Source of the DNA: JAHFUI01 sp041485905
GTDB lineage: Bacteria > Acidobacteriota > Vicinamibacteria > Vicinamibacterales > CAVVIG01
DNA length: 37,388 nt
Assembly (NCBI GenBank): GCA_041485905.1
Contig: JBGPKK010000031.1
Span: 1-37,388 of the forward strand
Direction of reading: 5' to 3'
Shown here in pieces: positions 16,342 to 24,692 of this stretch (position 1 is its first letter; the number at the start of each line of letters is the position of its first letter). Below the pieces are notes generated by a model. That model did not search any database and was not told the origin of the DNA. It worked only from the letters and a program-made list of their open reading frames with translations. A program made the position numbers and the translations under genes.

Positions 16342-16674
16342 GTGCATGCGGAGTTAGAGCGTATCGTTTCAGAGGATGAAGCCGCTCGCGCAGCCGTCGA
16401 GCGGGAGGTCGCGACCGCACGAGCGCGCGTGGACGCCGCGCGAGCACAGTTGGCGCGTGAGCGGGCCGACCGATTGAGGCAACTGGAGCACCAGCGCGAC
16501 GACGCCGTTGCGAAGATCCTGGTTGAGACCGATCACGAAGTCGCTCGTCACCAGAGCCACCGCGAGACCTATCTCCGCCAACGCACCGCTGCGGCCGAAG
16601 CGCTCTTCGAGTCTGCTGTAGACGCGTACGTGCGGCTGGTCCTCCAAGGCCCGCCAGGCAAGGCCGACGCATGA
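16342..16674 (+). CDS. V/A-type ATPase peripheral stalk subunit G/H
   Basis: A 110-residue, almost wholly helical, charged protein with long Ala/Arg/Glu heptads, as expected for the coiled-coil stalk subunit (G in Thermus, H in archaea) that pairs with subunit E. GTG 16342 is the only good start and has only a weak CAGGTG-type binding site. The sequence alone is low in information; the call rests on the coiled-coil character, the length and the position as first gene of an otherwise complete V/A-ATPase operon. It overlaps subunit C by 4 nt. Confidence 0.75.
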   Translation: MHAELERIVSEDEAARAAVEREVATARARVDAARAQLARERADRLRQLEHQRDDAVAKILVETDHEVARHQSHRETYLRQRTAAAEALFESAVDAYVRLVLQGPPGKADA

Positions 16675-17594
16675 ACGCCCCACGCCGCGCGTATGGTCTT
16701 GCGCGAATCCGCGCCCGCAAGTCTCAACTCCTCGACCATGACACCCTTGCGGCGCTCGTGGCCGTCGATTCTCCAGCATCGACGGTGCCTGGCTGGCGTG
16801 ACCTCGACGTCAACGACGACGGATCGTTCCTCATCGCGCTCGTTTATGGGCGTTTGGTCGGACACTACGACGTGGCGTTGCGCGCCTATCCCGAAGCGGG
16901 CGCGACGCTGCGCGCGCTCGTCGGATTTCACGAAATCGAGAATGTGAAGCTGTTGTGGCGTGCGGCGATTCGACAGGTCCCGTTCGCCGAGTGGCGAACG
17001 TGTTGGCGTCCACTTGGACCACTAGCGACGGTCGCGATCGACGAGTATCGGTCGCTGGCATCGCTTCGTCAATTGATCGCGGGGCTGGCCGACACACCGT
17101 ACGGCGAACTGGTGGATGCTGAGTTCCGGGCGCATGCGCAAGATCTCGCCGCGATCGAAATTGGGTTCGATCGGAAGGCGTCCGAGGCAGCGTTGACTGC
17201 GGTAGAAGGGCTCCCTCACCGCGAGGGGGCGGCCCGCGACCTCGTGCGCACCGTAATCCGCGAGCGGGATGTGGCGCTCGCTGTTCGCGTGGTCGGCATG
17301 CTCGGCGTCTCCCCGGAGCGAGCCGCGGCGATGACGACCGTGCTTGGCGCGGAAGTCGGCCCACAGGGGATTCGTGAAGTCAGCGCCCACCACGCCGTCG
17401 CTCGTCGCGCGATGCGAATGGTGCGGAGACGGGCCTGCCGGCGGGCCTTCCTCGATGATCCCTTTTCGCTCGCGCCGCCGATCGCGCTGGCGCTCCTGTG
17501 CGAAGACGAGGCTCGAGCGCTGTTGTCACTGGCCGAAGTGCGAGCGCGCCATCTCTCGGCGGTTGATGTCCGGAGGCTGCAGGCGATTGCATGA
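16671..17594 (+). CDS. ntpC: V/A-type ATPase subunit C (central rotor cap, d-like)
   Basis: A 307-residue subunit that couples the rotor shaft (D, F) to the membrane c-ring. Family features are the N-terminal YGLARIRARKSQLL, the central FHEIENVKLLWRAAI, and the C-terminal segment DEARALLSLAEVRARHL, which matches the repeated helical motif of subunit C/d. The length is near the usual 320. The ATG overlaps the stalk subunit stop (ATGA) and subunit I begins 10 nt after its stop. Confidence 0.85.
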   Translation: MNAPRRAYGLARIRARKSQLLDHDTLAALVAVDSPASTVPGWRDLDVNDDGSFLIALVYGRLVGHYDVALRAYPEAGATLRALVGFHEIENVKLLWRAAIRQVPFAEWRTCWRPLGPLATVAIDEYRSLASLRQLIAGLADTPYGELVDAEFRAHAQDLAAIEIGFDRKASEAALTAVEGLPHREGAARDLVRTVIRERDVALAVRVVGMLGVSPERAAAMTTVLGAEVGPQGIREVSAHHAVARRAMRMVRRRACRRAFLDDPFSLAPPIALALLCEDEARALLSLAEVRARHLSAVDVRRLQAIA

Positions 17595-17604
17595 AGGGTT
17601 GACG

Positions 17605-19596
17605 ATGTTCCGCGCGGTTCCGATGGTGCACCTGCAGGTGCAGGTGCCAAGCCGAGACAGTCCAGCCGTCACACGGCAGATCGCAGCCGAGGGACTGCTG
17701 CACCTGATTGACATTGCGCACGGCAGCACGACGACGACCGGCGCCGCGAGCGCCACCCGCGATCTCCTCGCCAAGTTTCGGGACCTTGAGCAAAACGTGC
17801 GACAGCTTGCGCAAGTGATTGAGCTGCCGCTCCCGAACCTGGTCGGCACGCTGCCCGGATTGGAGGCGACCGAGTTTGATGTCGAATACCAGCGGATTGA
17901 GCAGAAACTGCGGCCGGTTCGGGAGGAGATCGACGCCACGTGGAGACGACTGGTCCAAGCACAGGAGGACCGGACGCGTCGACACACCGAATTCGAACAC
18001 GCCCGCCGACTTCGTACCGTGGCCGCGGAACCGGAGCGGCTCGCGCGGCTGCGTTTTGCCTGTGTTCGACTGGGCTACGGGAATGCCACCGATTTGACCG
18101 CGCTGGCGGGGCTGCTCGCTCCCGCGCCATTTGTCCTCCTGCCAGTGGACGACTCGTCGATACGCCCTCTGGTGGCCATCGTCGTTCCCGCGACGGGTCG
18201 TGATCGTCTCGACGCGACACTCCGAGTCAGCACGTTCGAACCGGTTGAGGTCTCGGAAGCGACTGCGGGCACGGCTCTGAATGTACTGGAGGAGCGCGCG
18301 CATGCTGCCAACGAGGCTGGGCAAGCGTCGCGGAAGGCGCTGATGGCTCTGAAGGAGCGTGTCCATGAGACGTTATCGGAGCTGTCAGTCCGCGCGGCAC
18401 TTGCCGTGTTGCTGTTGCAGGCACAGACGATGTTCGCCACGTCGGGTCGCTTCCTCGTCATCTCGGGCTGGGTTCCAGAAGAGCGCGCATCAGGGCTCGC
18501 CGCCGCGATCGGGCGCGTCAGTGGTGGACGCGCGGTCGTCACCGTCGACAAGCCGGAAGCTCTGCCAGCCGCCTACGCGTCGATGCTCAAGGTGCCGATT
18601 CTCTACCGCAACCCGCTCCTGCTGAGACCCTTCCAACAGCTCGTGCAAGTGTATGGGGTGCCCTCGTATGGGGAGATCCAACCGACGGCGTTTTTTGCGG
18701 CCAGCTTCCTCTTGATGTTCGGGCTCATGTTCGGCGATGTGGGGCACGGCGTGGTGCTCGTGTCGGCCGGCTACTGTCTGTTCCGGTATCTCCCGCGTTA
18801 TCTCGATTACGGCATCCTGCTGATGGAAGCCGGCGTCTCGTCCGGTATCTTCGGGGTGCTCTACGGGAGCGTGTTCGGCATCGAGACTTTGCTTCCGGCG
18901 CTGTGGATGCGTCCGATTCGGAATCTCCCTCGATTCGCAGGCATTGCCGTCATGCTGGGCATTGTGCTCGTGAGTGCTGGGTTGGTCTTGAACGTGGTGA
19001 ATCGGTGGCGCGCCGGCGAGCGGACAGAGGCGATTACGAGTACGCAGGGATTGTTCGGTTCGTTTGTCTACTGGGTCACGCTCGCGCTTGCTGCTCGCCT
19101 GCTGCTACCCGCCAGGTGGATCTTGCCCAACTTTGCGATTTTCACCCTGCTGGCCGTCGCCGTGGGCTTGCTCATCGCGCGCCCGATCATCGTGCGCGCA
19201 CTAGGGGAAGAGCGGTCGCGTCCGCGCGAGACTCTAGCGCCACGGTGGCTCGTCGCTCTGGAAGCGTCGGTCGAGCTCGTGGACACGATGTTCTCCTATT
19301 TCGCAAACACGATTTCGTTCGTGCGCGTGGCCGCGTTCGCAGCGGTTCATGCCGGGGTCTTTGTGGCCATGTTTGCATTGGTTGACACGTTCGCGCGCTT
19401 TCGCTTTGGTGGGCTGCTGTCCGTCGCGGTGCTGGTCGCCGGCAACATCGCCATGATTCTGCTGGAAGGGTTGACGGTCACCGTACAGGTGCTCCGTCTC
19501 GAGTATTACGAGTTCTTCAGCAAGTTCTTTCGCGGCGGGGGCGAGCCGTACCGGCCGCTCATGCTGCGGCCCAATGGCATCGAAGGAGGTGACTGA
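17605..19596 (+). CDS. ntpI: V/A-type ATPase subunit I (membrane stator, a-like)
   Basis: A 663-residue stator subunit. The first half (to about residue 330) is a soluble coiled-coil domain that holds the peripheral stalks. The second half has about seven membrane helices and forms the ion half-channels. The signature YGVPSYGEIQPTAFFA followed by MFGLMFGDVGHG (about 350-385) is typical. A conserved Arg needed for ion transfer should lie in the last helices; VRVAAFAAVHAG is a candidate segment. The frame is open from 17344, but ATG 17605 gives the family N terminus MFRAVPM. It shares one base with the c-subunit gene. Confidence 0.93.
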   Translation: MFRAVPMVHLQVQVPSRDSPAVTRQIAAEGLLHLIDIAHGSTTTTGAASATRDLLAKFRDLEQNVRQLAQVIELPLPNLVGTLPGLEATEFDVEYQRIEQKLRPVREEIDATWRRLVQAQEDRTRRHTEFEHARRLRTVAAEPERLARLRFACVRLGYGNATDLTALAGLLAPAPFVLLPVDDSSIRPLVAIVVPATGRDRLDATLRVSTFEPVEVSEATAGTALNVLEERAHAANEAGQASRKALMALKERVHETLSELSVRAALAVLLLQAQTMFATSGRFLVISGWVPEERASGLAAAIGRVSGGRAVVTVDKPEALPAAYASMLKVPILYRNPLLLRPFQQLVQVYGVPSYGEIQPTAFFAASFLLMFGLMFGDVGHGVVLVSAGYCLFRYLPRYLDYGILLMEAGVSSGIFGVLYGSVFGIETLLPALWMRPIRNLPRFAGIAVMLGIVLVSAGLVLNVVNRWRAGERTEAITSTQGLFGSFVYWVTLALAARLLLPARWILPNFAIFTLLAVAVGLLIARPIIVRALGEERSRPRETLAPRWLVALEASVELVDTMFSYFANTISFVRVAAFAAVHAGVFVAMFALVDTFARFRFGGLLSVAVLVAGNIAMILLEGLTVTVQVLRLEYYEFFSKFFRGGGEPYRPLMLRPNGIEGGD

Positions 19597-19955
19597 TGGT
19601 CGACAGAAACAGGCGCCGGGCGCTCCTCGTTGGGCTCGTGGTGGCGCCGCTTGTGATCGCCGCGGTCTTGCTCGCGCCTGTGTTGGCACAGGTGGCGCAG
19701 CCGACGGCGACGGTGGCACGGGCGCCGGTCTCGCCCGAGGTGATGAAGTGGGGCTTTATGGCCGCAGCGCTTGTTGCTGGATTCTCAGCATTGGGCGCCG
19801 CGTACGCCGTGGCGGTGGTCGGCGGCGCCGCGATGGGCGCCGTGGCCGAGAAGCCCGAGACCGCCGGCCGTGCACTGATCTTCGTCGGGTTGGCCGAGGG
19901 CATTGCCATCTACGGGTTGATTGTCGCGATCATGATTCTCGGGTATCTGCCGTGA
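19596..19955 (+). CDS. ntpK: V/A-type ATPase subunit K (c-ring proteolipid)
   Basis: A 119-residue proteolipid. Residues 8-32 look like a cleavable signal (ending in LAQ), as in the Thermus c-subunit, followed by the two-helix hairpin (about 50-80 and 93-117). The ion-carrying carboxylate is Glu101 in GLAEGIAIYGL. The residue after Glu101 is Gly, not the Ser/Thr seen in Na+-binding rings, and helix 1 has no Gln at the expected place, which favours H+; this is inference. The ATG shares a base with the subunit I stop and the stop overlaps subunit F. Confidence 0.92.
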   Translation: MVDRNRRRALLVGLVVAPLVIAAVLLAPVLAQVAQPTATVARAPVSPEVMKWGFMAAALVAGFSALGAAYAVAVVGGAAMGAVAEKPETAGRALIFVGLAEGIAIYGLIVAIMILGYLP

Positions 19956-20224
19956 GCCCGCCCACAATCGTCGTACTTGGCGACGGTGTCGATGCACGCG
20001 GGTTCCGCCTGGCCGGTGTGAATGGCGTCCTGTGTCGCGATGCGCACGACGTACAACGCGCAGTGCGACAGCTTAATCTCACGGCAAAGGATCGTCCCGC
20101 GGTCGTCCTGGTTTCTGCATCGGTGTATCGGTCGTCGCCTGACGCGGTCGATCGGCTGGCCAACACTCCCGGGGGACCCATCGTGTTGGTCCTGCCGGCT
20201 TCTATTGATGGGGGAGCGCCGTGA
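19952..20224 (+). CDS. V/A-type ATPase subunit F
   Basis: A 90-residue rotor shaft subunit. VVLGDGVDARGFRLAGV near the N terminus matches the family pattern of a Rossmann-like start followed by GFRLAG. A second strand VVLVSASVY and third IVLVLP complete the expected fold. The start is GTG 19952, overlapping the c-subunit stop (GTGA), and the stop overlaps subunit E in the same manner. It is named NtpG in Enterococcus and AtpF in Thermus-type naming, so no symbol is given. Confidence 0.85.
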   Translation: MSPPTIVVLGDGVDARGFRLAGVNGVLCRDAHDVQRAVRQLNLTAKDRPAVVLVSASVYRSSPDAVDRLANTPGGPIVLVLPASIDGGAP

Positions 20225-20880
20225 AGGGCTTCGGATCGCTCGAAGCAGTCCTCGTTGCGATCCAGGAAGACGCGCGAGCCGAAATCGAGAAGATCGAAAC
20301 CGACACTGACGCGACTCTGGCGCGACTCCATGAGGAGGAGGCGCACACCCCCGTCGTCGTCCCAGATGCGGATGTCCGGATCGCCGTGGCGCGTCGGCAG
20401 GCTCGGGAACGGCTGGCCGAGGACCAGTGGGCCGATCGGCAAGCTGCATTGAATGCTCGCGAGATCTGGATCGGCCGCGTTGCCGCCGAAGGGCAGAAGC
20501 GGTTGCTGGCGCTGGCGCAGGAGGTCCGACGTCGAGAGATCAGTCGGTTCGCCGGGGAGGCGGCAGCCCGACTGACAAGCGACCAGGTCGACGTGCTCGT
20601 GGCCGTCGACGACGAGGCGCTGACACATGATGCGGCGTGGCGTGCCGAGTTGGAGGCGGCGACTGGTAAACACATGGTCGTGACGGCGACCTCAGAGGTC
20701 ATGGACGGTGGGTGCATCGTCCGGACGTCCGACGGCCGCATCAGATACGACAATACGTACGCCGCGCGTGCCCGTCGGTTCGAATTGGCTTGGCGTGCCG
20801 CGCTTGGGACGTTGTTCGACGCTCGATCCGAGACGCCGAACCGCGAGCCCGTTGGAGACAGCGGTGACGATCGCCCTTGA
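20221..20880 (+). CDS. ntpE: V/A-type ATPase peripheral stalk subunit E
   Basis: A 219-residue stalk subunit. The N-terminal half is a long charged helix (about 12-110) that would pair with subunit G/H. The C-terminal globular part has DGGCIVRTSDGRIRYDNTY followed by an aromatic, basic helix, which fits the family pattern of a GG-x-x-x-x-DGR-I-x-x-DNT segment. GTG 20221 overlaps the subunit F stop. The last 15 codons extend past the fold and overlap the start of subunit A by 17 nt. Confidence 0.88.
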   Translation: MKGFGSLEAVLVAIQEDARAEIEKIETDTDATLARLHEEEAHTPVVVPDADVRIAVARRQARERLAEDQWADRQAALNAREIWIGRVAAEGQKRLLALAQEVRRREISRFAGEAAARLTSDQVDVLVAVDDEALTHDAAWRAELEAATGKHMVVTATSEVMDGGCIVRTSDGRIRYDNTYAARARRFELAWRAALGTLFDARSETPNREPVGDSGDDRP

Positions 20881-22660
20881 GGCGGCGGCCGGGCAATTGG
20901 TTGAAATCAGCGGATCGCTCGTGCGCGCGCGAACGCTCGCGCCGATTTCGCTTGGTGAGGTCGTGTACGTCGGAGACGAACGGCTCGTCGGCGAGGCGAT
21001 CGGGCTCGAGGAAGACCTCGTGAGTCTGCAGGTGTACGAGGACACGAGCGGCCTCGCGCCTGGTGCGCCGGTGTTCGCCAGCGGTGGACCGCTGGCGGTC
21101 GAGCTCGGCCCGGGCCTGCTCGGATCCGTGTTCGATGGGATCCAGCGACCGCTCGCCTGGCTCGCGTTGCACGAAGGCGATTTTCTCGGCCGCGGACAGC
21201 AGGTCGCGTCGCTCGATGTCGATCGCTTGTGGGAATTCCAGCCATCGCTGGACGTCGGCGCGCTGGTCTCGGGCGGGGAAACGCTGGGAGTCGTGCAGGA
21301 AACGCCAGCCCTCGAACACCGGGTGCTCGTGCCCCCCGACTGTCACGGCAGGGTCGTCGACGTGGCTTCGCGTGGGCCCTATCGGGTGTCGGATGTCGTG
21401 GCGCATGTCGCAACGAGATCGGCGCAGTCGCCTAGAGCACTGCGGCTGGCACACCACTGGCGCGTGCGTCAGCCCCGACCTTCCCGGCAGCGGTTGCGCA
21501 GCACGGTTCCGCTGCTGACGGGGCAGCGCGTGCTCGATACGTTCTTTCCGCTGGCACAAGGCAGCGCCGCCGGAATGCCGGGCGGCTTCGGAACTGGCAA
21601 GACGGTCATGCAACACGAGTTGTGCCGTTGGGCGCAGGCAGACGTCATCGTGTTCGTCGGGTGCGGAGAACGCGGCAACGAGATGACCGAGATGCTGTGG
21701 AAGCTCCCCAACCTGACCGACCCACGCACCGGCCGTCCCCTTGCTGAACGCACGATCCTCATTGCCAATACTTCGAACATGCCGGTGCCCGCGCGTGAAG
21801 CGTCCATCTATACAGGCATTACGATTGCCGAGTACTACCGGGACATGGGATACCACGTGTTGCTGTTGGCCGATAGCACGTCGCGTTGGGCCGAAGCACT
21901 CCGTGAGATCTCGGGGCGACTCGGCGAGATTCCAGCCGAGGAAGGGCACCCGTCATACCTGGCGAGTCGGCTCGCCGCCTTCTACGAACGTGCCGGGCGC
22001 GTCGTCACGCTGGGCGGGCGGCAGGCGTCGGTGACGTTGGTGTCGGCCATCTCTCCGCCGGGCGGCGATCTCACCGAACCTGTCACACGCCACACCCAGC
22101 GCTTCACGAGCTGCTTCTGGGCGCTCGACAAGCAGCTGGCTGACGCGCGGGTCTTTCCCGCTGTAAGCGTCGAGACGTCTTTCAGCGCGTCCGCTGCAGA
22201 TCTGGCGGCCTGGTGGCACGACAGCGTCTCGGCCGAGTGGGGCGAGCTTCGCCGTCAAGCGCTCACGTTGCTCGAAGAGGCGGCACATCTTCAAAACACG
22301 GCACGGCTTATTGGAGCAGCGAGCCTGCCGGACCGCCAGCGGCTCGTGTTGCGCCTCGCGGAGATGTTTGAAGAGGGCTTTCTCCGACAGAGCGCGTACG
22401 ACGACAAAGACGCCAGCTGTTCGCCGTCGCGCCAGGTCGAGCTCTTGTCGCTATTACTCCGCTATTACCATCGAGCGCTCGAGGCGATTGCCCGTGGCGC
22501 CCACGTCGGTGCGCTCTGGGATCTCCCGATCGTGACGACCCTTCTGCGCGCAAAATCGATGTTTGGAGACGCTGAAGTCCACGACCTGCAGCAACTGTCA
22601 ACGGTGATCGACCAGCAATGCGGTGCCGTCGGACGCACTCCCACGAGTCCTTCCGCATGA
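20864..22660 (+). CDS. ntpA: V/A-type ATPase catalytic subunit A
   Basis: A 598-residue catalytic subunit that hydrolyses or makes ATP. The P-loop is GGFGTGKT (about residues 240-247; the usual form is GPFGSGKT, so two positions differ conservatively). It is followed by VGCGERGNEMTEML with the catalytic Glu, and later by SRWAEALREISGRLGEIPAEEG. The insert domain typical of A subunits (about 110-190, GRVVDVASRGPYRV) is present, which excludes an F-type beta subunit. The frame opens earlier, at 20708, but GTG 20864 has a GGAG 6 nt upstream and gives the standard N terminus. It overlaps subunit B by 4 nt. Confidence 0.97.
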   Translation: MTIALEAAAGQLVEISGSLVRARTLAPISLGEVVYVGDERLVGEAIGLEEDLVSLQVYEDTSGLAPGAPVFASGGPLAVELGPGLLGSVFDGIQRPLAWLALHEGDFLGRGQQVASLDVDRLWEFQPSLDVGALVSGGETLGVVQETPALEHRVLVPPDCHGRVVDVASRGPYRVSDVVAHVATRSAQSPRALRLAHHWRVRQPRPSRQRLRSTVPLLTGQRVLDTFFPLAQGSAAGMPGGFGTGKTVMQHELCRWAQADVIVFVGCGERGNEMTEMLWKLPNLTDPRTGRPLAERTILIANTSNMPVPAREASIYTGITIAEYYRDMGYHVLLLADSTSRWAEALREISGRLGEIPAEEGHPSYLASRLAAFYERAGRVVTLGGRQASVTLVSAISPPGGDLTEPVTRHTQRFTSCFWALDKQLADARVFPAVSVETSFSASAADLAAWWHDSVSAEWGELRRQALTLLEEAAHLQNTARLIGAASLPDRQRLVLRLAEMFEEGFLRQSAYDDKDASCSPSRQVELLSLLLRYYHRALEAIARGAHVGALWDLPIVTTLLRAKSMFGDAEVHDLQQLSTVIDQQCGAVGRTPTSPSA

Positions 22661-24078
22661 GGAGCACCGCCGGTGTTGAGTGCCTAGGCGTCACAAAGCT
22701 GCGTGGGCCCCTCGCCTTCATCGACGCGGTGCCGGGCCTGTCATTCCACGAACAGGTGGAGCTGGTTGGTCCGGACGGCTCGGTACGTGCGGGCCGCGTC
22801 CTGGGCGTGTCCGAGCAAGCTGCGGTCATTGAGATCTTCGGCGCGACCGAGGGGTTGACACTCAAAGGGACTCGTCTCCGATTCGAAGGCCACCCGTTTC
22901 GATGTGGCGTCGGCCGCGAGTTCCTCGGGCGAACGCTGGACGGCTTGGGCCGGCCGCGCGACGGGTTGCCGCCGCCGCTCGTCGTCGACCAGCGGCCAAT
23001 CGAAGGCTCGGCGATCAATCCATGCCGCCGCGAATATCCGCGCGACTTTCTCGAGACAGGGATTTCCGCAATCGATCTGTTGACGAGCGTGGTGCTGGGC
23101 CAGAAGCTTCCAATCTTCACCGAGGCTGGGCTTCCCCACGACGAGCTCGCGCTGCAGATTGTCCGGCAGGCCCGCGCGCCAGGCGTCGAGCAGTTCGCCA
23201 TCGTGTTTGCGGCCCTCGGGCTGCCGCGCGCGACTACGCTCCAGTACGAGGAGGCATTCCGCGTGTCTGGCGCACGCGATCGGATGATCGCGTTCATGAA
23301 CCTGGCCGACGATCCGGCGGCCGAGCGGCTGATCACGCCGCGTTGCGCACTGACCGCAGCGGAGTACCTCGCATTCGAGTGCGGCATGCATGTGCTCGTG
23401 ATCTTGCACGACGTGGCCAACTATGGAGAGTCACTGCGCGAAGTGTCAGCGGCCCGCGGTGAAGTACCGAGTCGCAAGGGGTATCCCGGCTATCTCTACA
23501 GCGACTTGGCCTCGCTGTTCGAGCGCGCGGGTCGGATCACCGGGCGTCGGGGGTCGATCACACAGATGCCGATTGTGACGATGCCGTCAGGAGATATCAC
23601 GCATCCAATCCCGGATCTGACCGGCTACGTGACCGAGGGACAGATCGTATTGGATCGTGCGCTCGATCGGCGCGGCGTCTATCCGCCGATTGCGGTGCTG
23701 CCATCCCTGTCACGCTTGATGAGCGATGGCATCGGTGCTGGTCGCACGCGTGAGGATCATGCCGATCTGGCACGCCAAGTGTACGCCGCGTGCGCTCGCG
23801 TGACACGGGCACGGTCGCTCGAGTCCATTATTGGCCGCGACGAGCTGTCGGACCTTGAGCGCACGTACCTCGACTTCGGCGACCTCTTCGATACCGAATT
23901 CCTCCAGCAGGGTCGTGATGAGCCGCGGGCGATTGACGCCACGCTGTCGCTGGGGTGGCAGTTGCTCGCGAAGTTGCCGCCGTCCGAGCTCACGCGAGTA
24001 CCGACCGCCTTCATCGACCGCTACTTGCCGCACGACCAGCAGCGGTTGGCGGCTTCTCCCGGGGCGCTCGGGACGTGA
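22657..24078 (+). CDS. ntpB: V/A-type ATPase regulatory subunit B
   Basis: A 473-residue noncatalytic nucleotide-binding subunit. As in the family it lacks a P-loop: the corresponding stretch is EAGLPHDELALQI. Conserved segments include LETGISAIDLLTSVVLGQKLPIF, whose core is ISAIDLL; PGYLYSDLASLFERAGR; and SGDITHPIPDLTGYVTEGQI. The length is normal. ATG 22657 overlaps the subunit A stop (ATGA) and subunit D starts inside its last codons. Confidence 0.97.
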   Translation: MRSTAGVECLGVTKLRGPLAFIDAVPGLSFHEQVELVGPDGSVRAGRVLGVSEQAAVIEIFGATEGLTLKGTRLRFEGHPFRCGVGREFLGRTLDGLGRPRDGLPPPLVVDQRPIEGSAINPCRREYPRDFLETGISAIDLLTSVVLGQKLPIFTEAGLPHDELALQIVRQARAPGVEQFAIVFAALGLPRATTLQYEEAFRVSGARDRMIAFMNLADDPAAERLITPRCALTAAEYLAFECGMHVLVILHDVANYGESLREVSAARGEVPSRKGYPGYLYSDLASLFERAGRITGRRGSITQMPIVTMPSGDITHPIPDLTGYVTEGQIVLDRALDRRGVYPPIAVLPSLSRLMSDGIGAGRTREDHADLARQVYAACARVTRARSLESIIGRDELSDLERTYLDFGDLFDTEFLQQGRDEPRAIDATLSLGWQLLAKLPPSELTRVPTAFIDRYLPHDQQRLAASPGALGT

Positions 24079-24692
24079 ACGTTCCCGCAGTCCGATCGCG
24101 GCTGCTCCAGTTGCGGCGCGACCTCGAAGCCGCCAGGAGCGGCCGGGATCTGCTGGACCGGAAGCGCGAGGCGATCGTGAGAGCGCTGGCCGAGCACGTG
24201 CCGCGCCGTGACGAGTTGTATCGGGTGGCCGCGAAGGCGTTGGGCCTGGCACGAACCGCGCTCCACGAAGCGCAGACTGAACTGGGGCGCACGGTAATCG
24301 ATGCAGCGGCGCTCGCGCAGCCGCCGCTGGGCGCGATTCAGGTGCACGAGAGGCCGATTGTGGGCGTGAGAGTTCCGCGGGTGGAAGGTGCATTCGGCGA
24401 TTATCGGGCCCACTATGGGCCCGCGACGGCGTCGGACTCGCTCGATCGTGCCGGCGAAGCGTTTGTCGCGACGCTGCCGAGTCTCTTGGCACTGGCATCC
24501 GAGGAGACCGCGGTGAGGAGGTTGCGAGCGGCGCTTGCCCGCACTGCTCGACGCCTCAACGCGATCGACCAGCTCGTCCTGCCAGAAATCTCCCGTCACA
24601 TCCACACGGTCGCCGCAGCACTCGACGAAGAGGAGCGAGACGAGGCCGTGCGTCGAAAGTGTTGGCTTCAGATCAACAAGGTATCATCGTGA
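24075..24692 (+). CDS. ntpD: V/A-type ATPase rotor shaft subunit D
   Basis: A 205-residue antiparallel coiled-coil shaft subunit. The N-terminal helix (RSRLLQLRRDLEAARSGRDLL) and the C-terminal helix RRLNAIDQLVLPEISRHI followed by LDEEERDEAVRRK fit the family, in which the RRLNALE and DEEERE-R-K patterns are conserved. GTG 24075 overlaps the subunit B stop. The 3' end overlaps the convergent radical SAM gene by 9 nt, so the two operons meet with no spacer and no visible terminator. Confidence 0.93.
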   Translation: MNVPAVRSRLLQLRRDLEAARSGRDLLDRKREAIVRALAEHVPRRDELYRVAAKALGLARTALHEAQTELGRTVIDAAALAQPPLGAIQVHERPIVGVRVPRVEGAFGDYRAHYGPATASDSLDRAGEAFVATLPSLLALASEETAVRRLRAALARTARRLNAIDQLVLPEISRHIHTVAAALDEEERDEAVRRKCWLQINKVSS

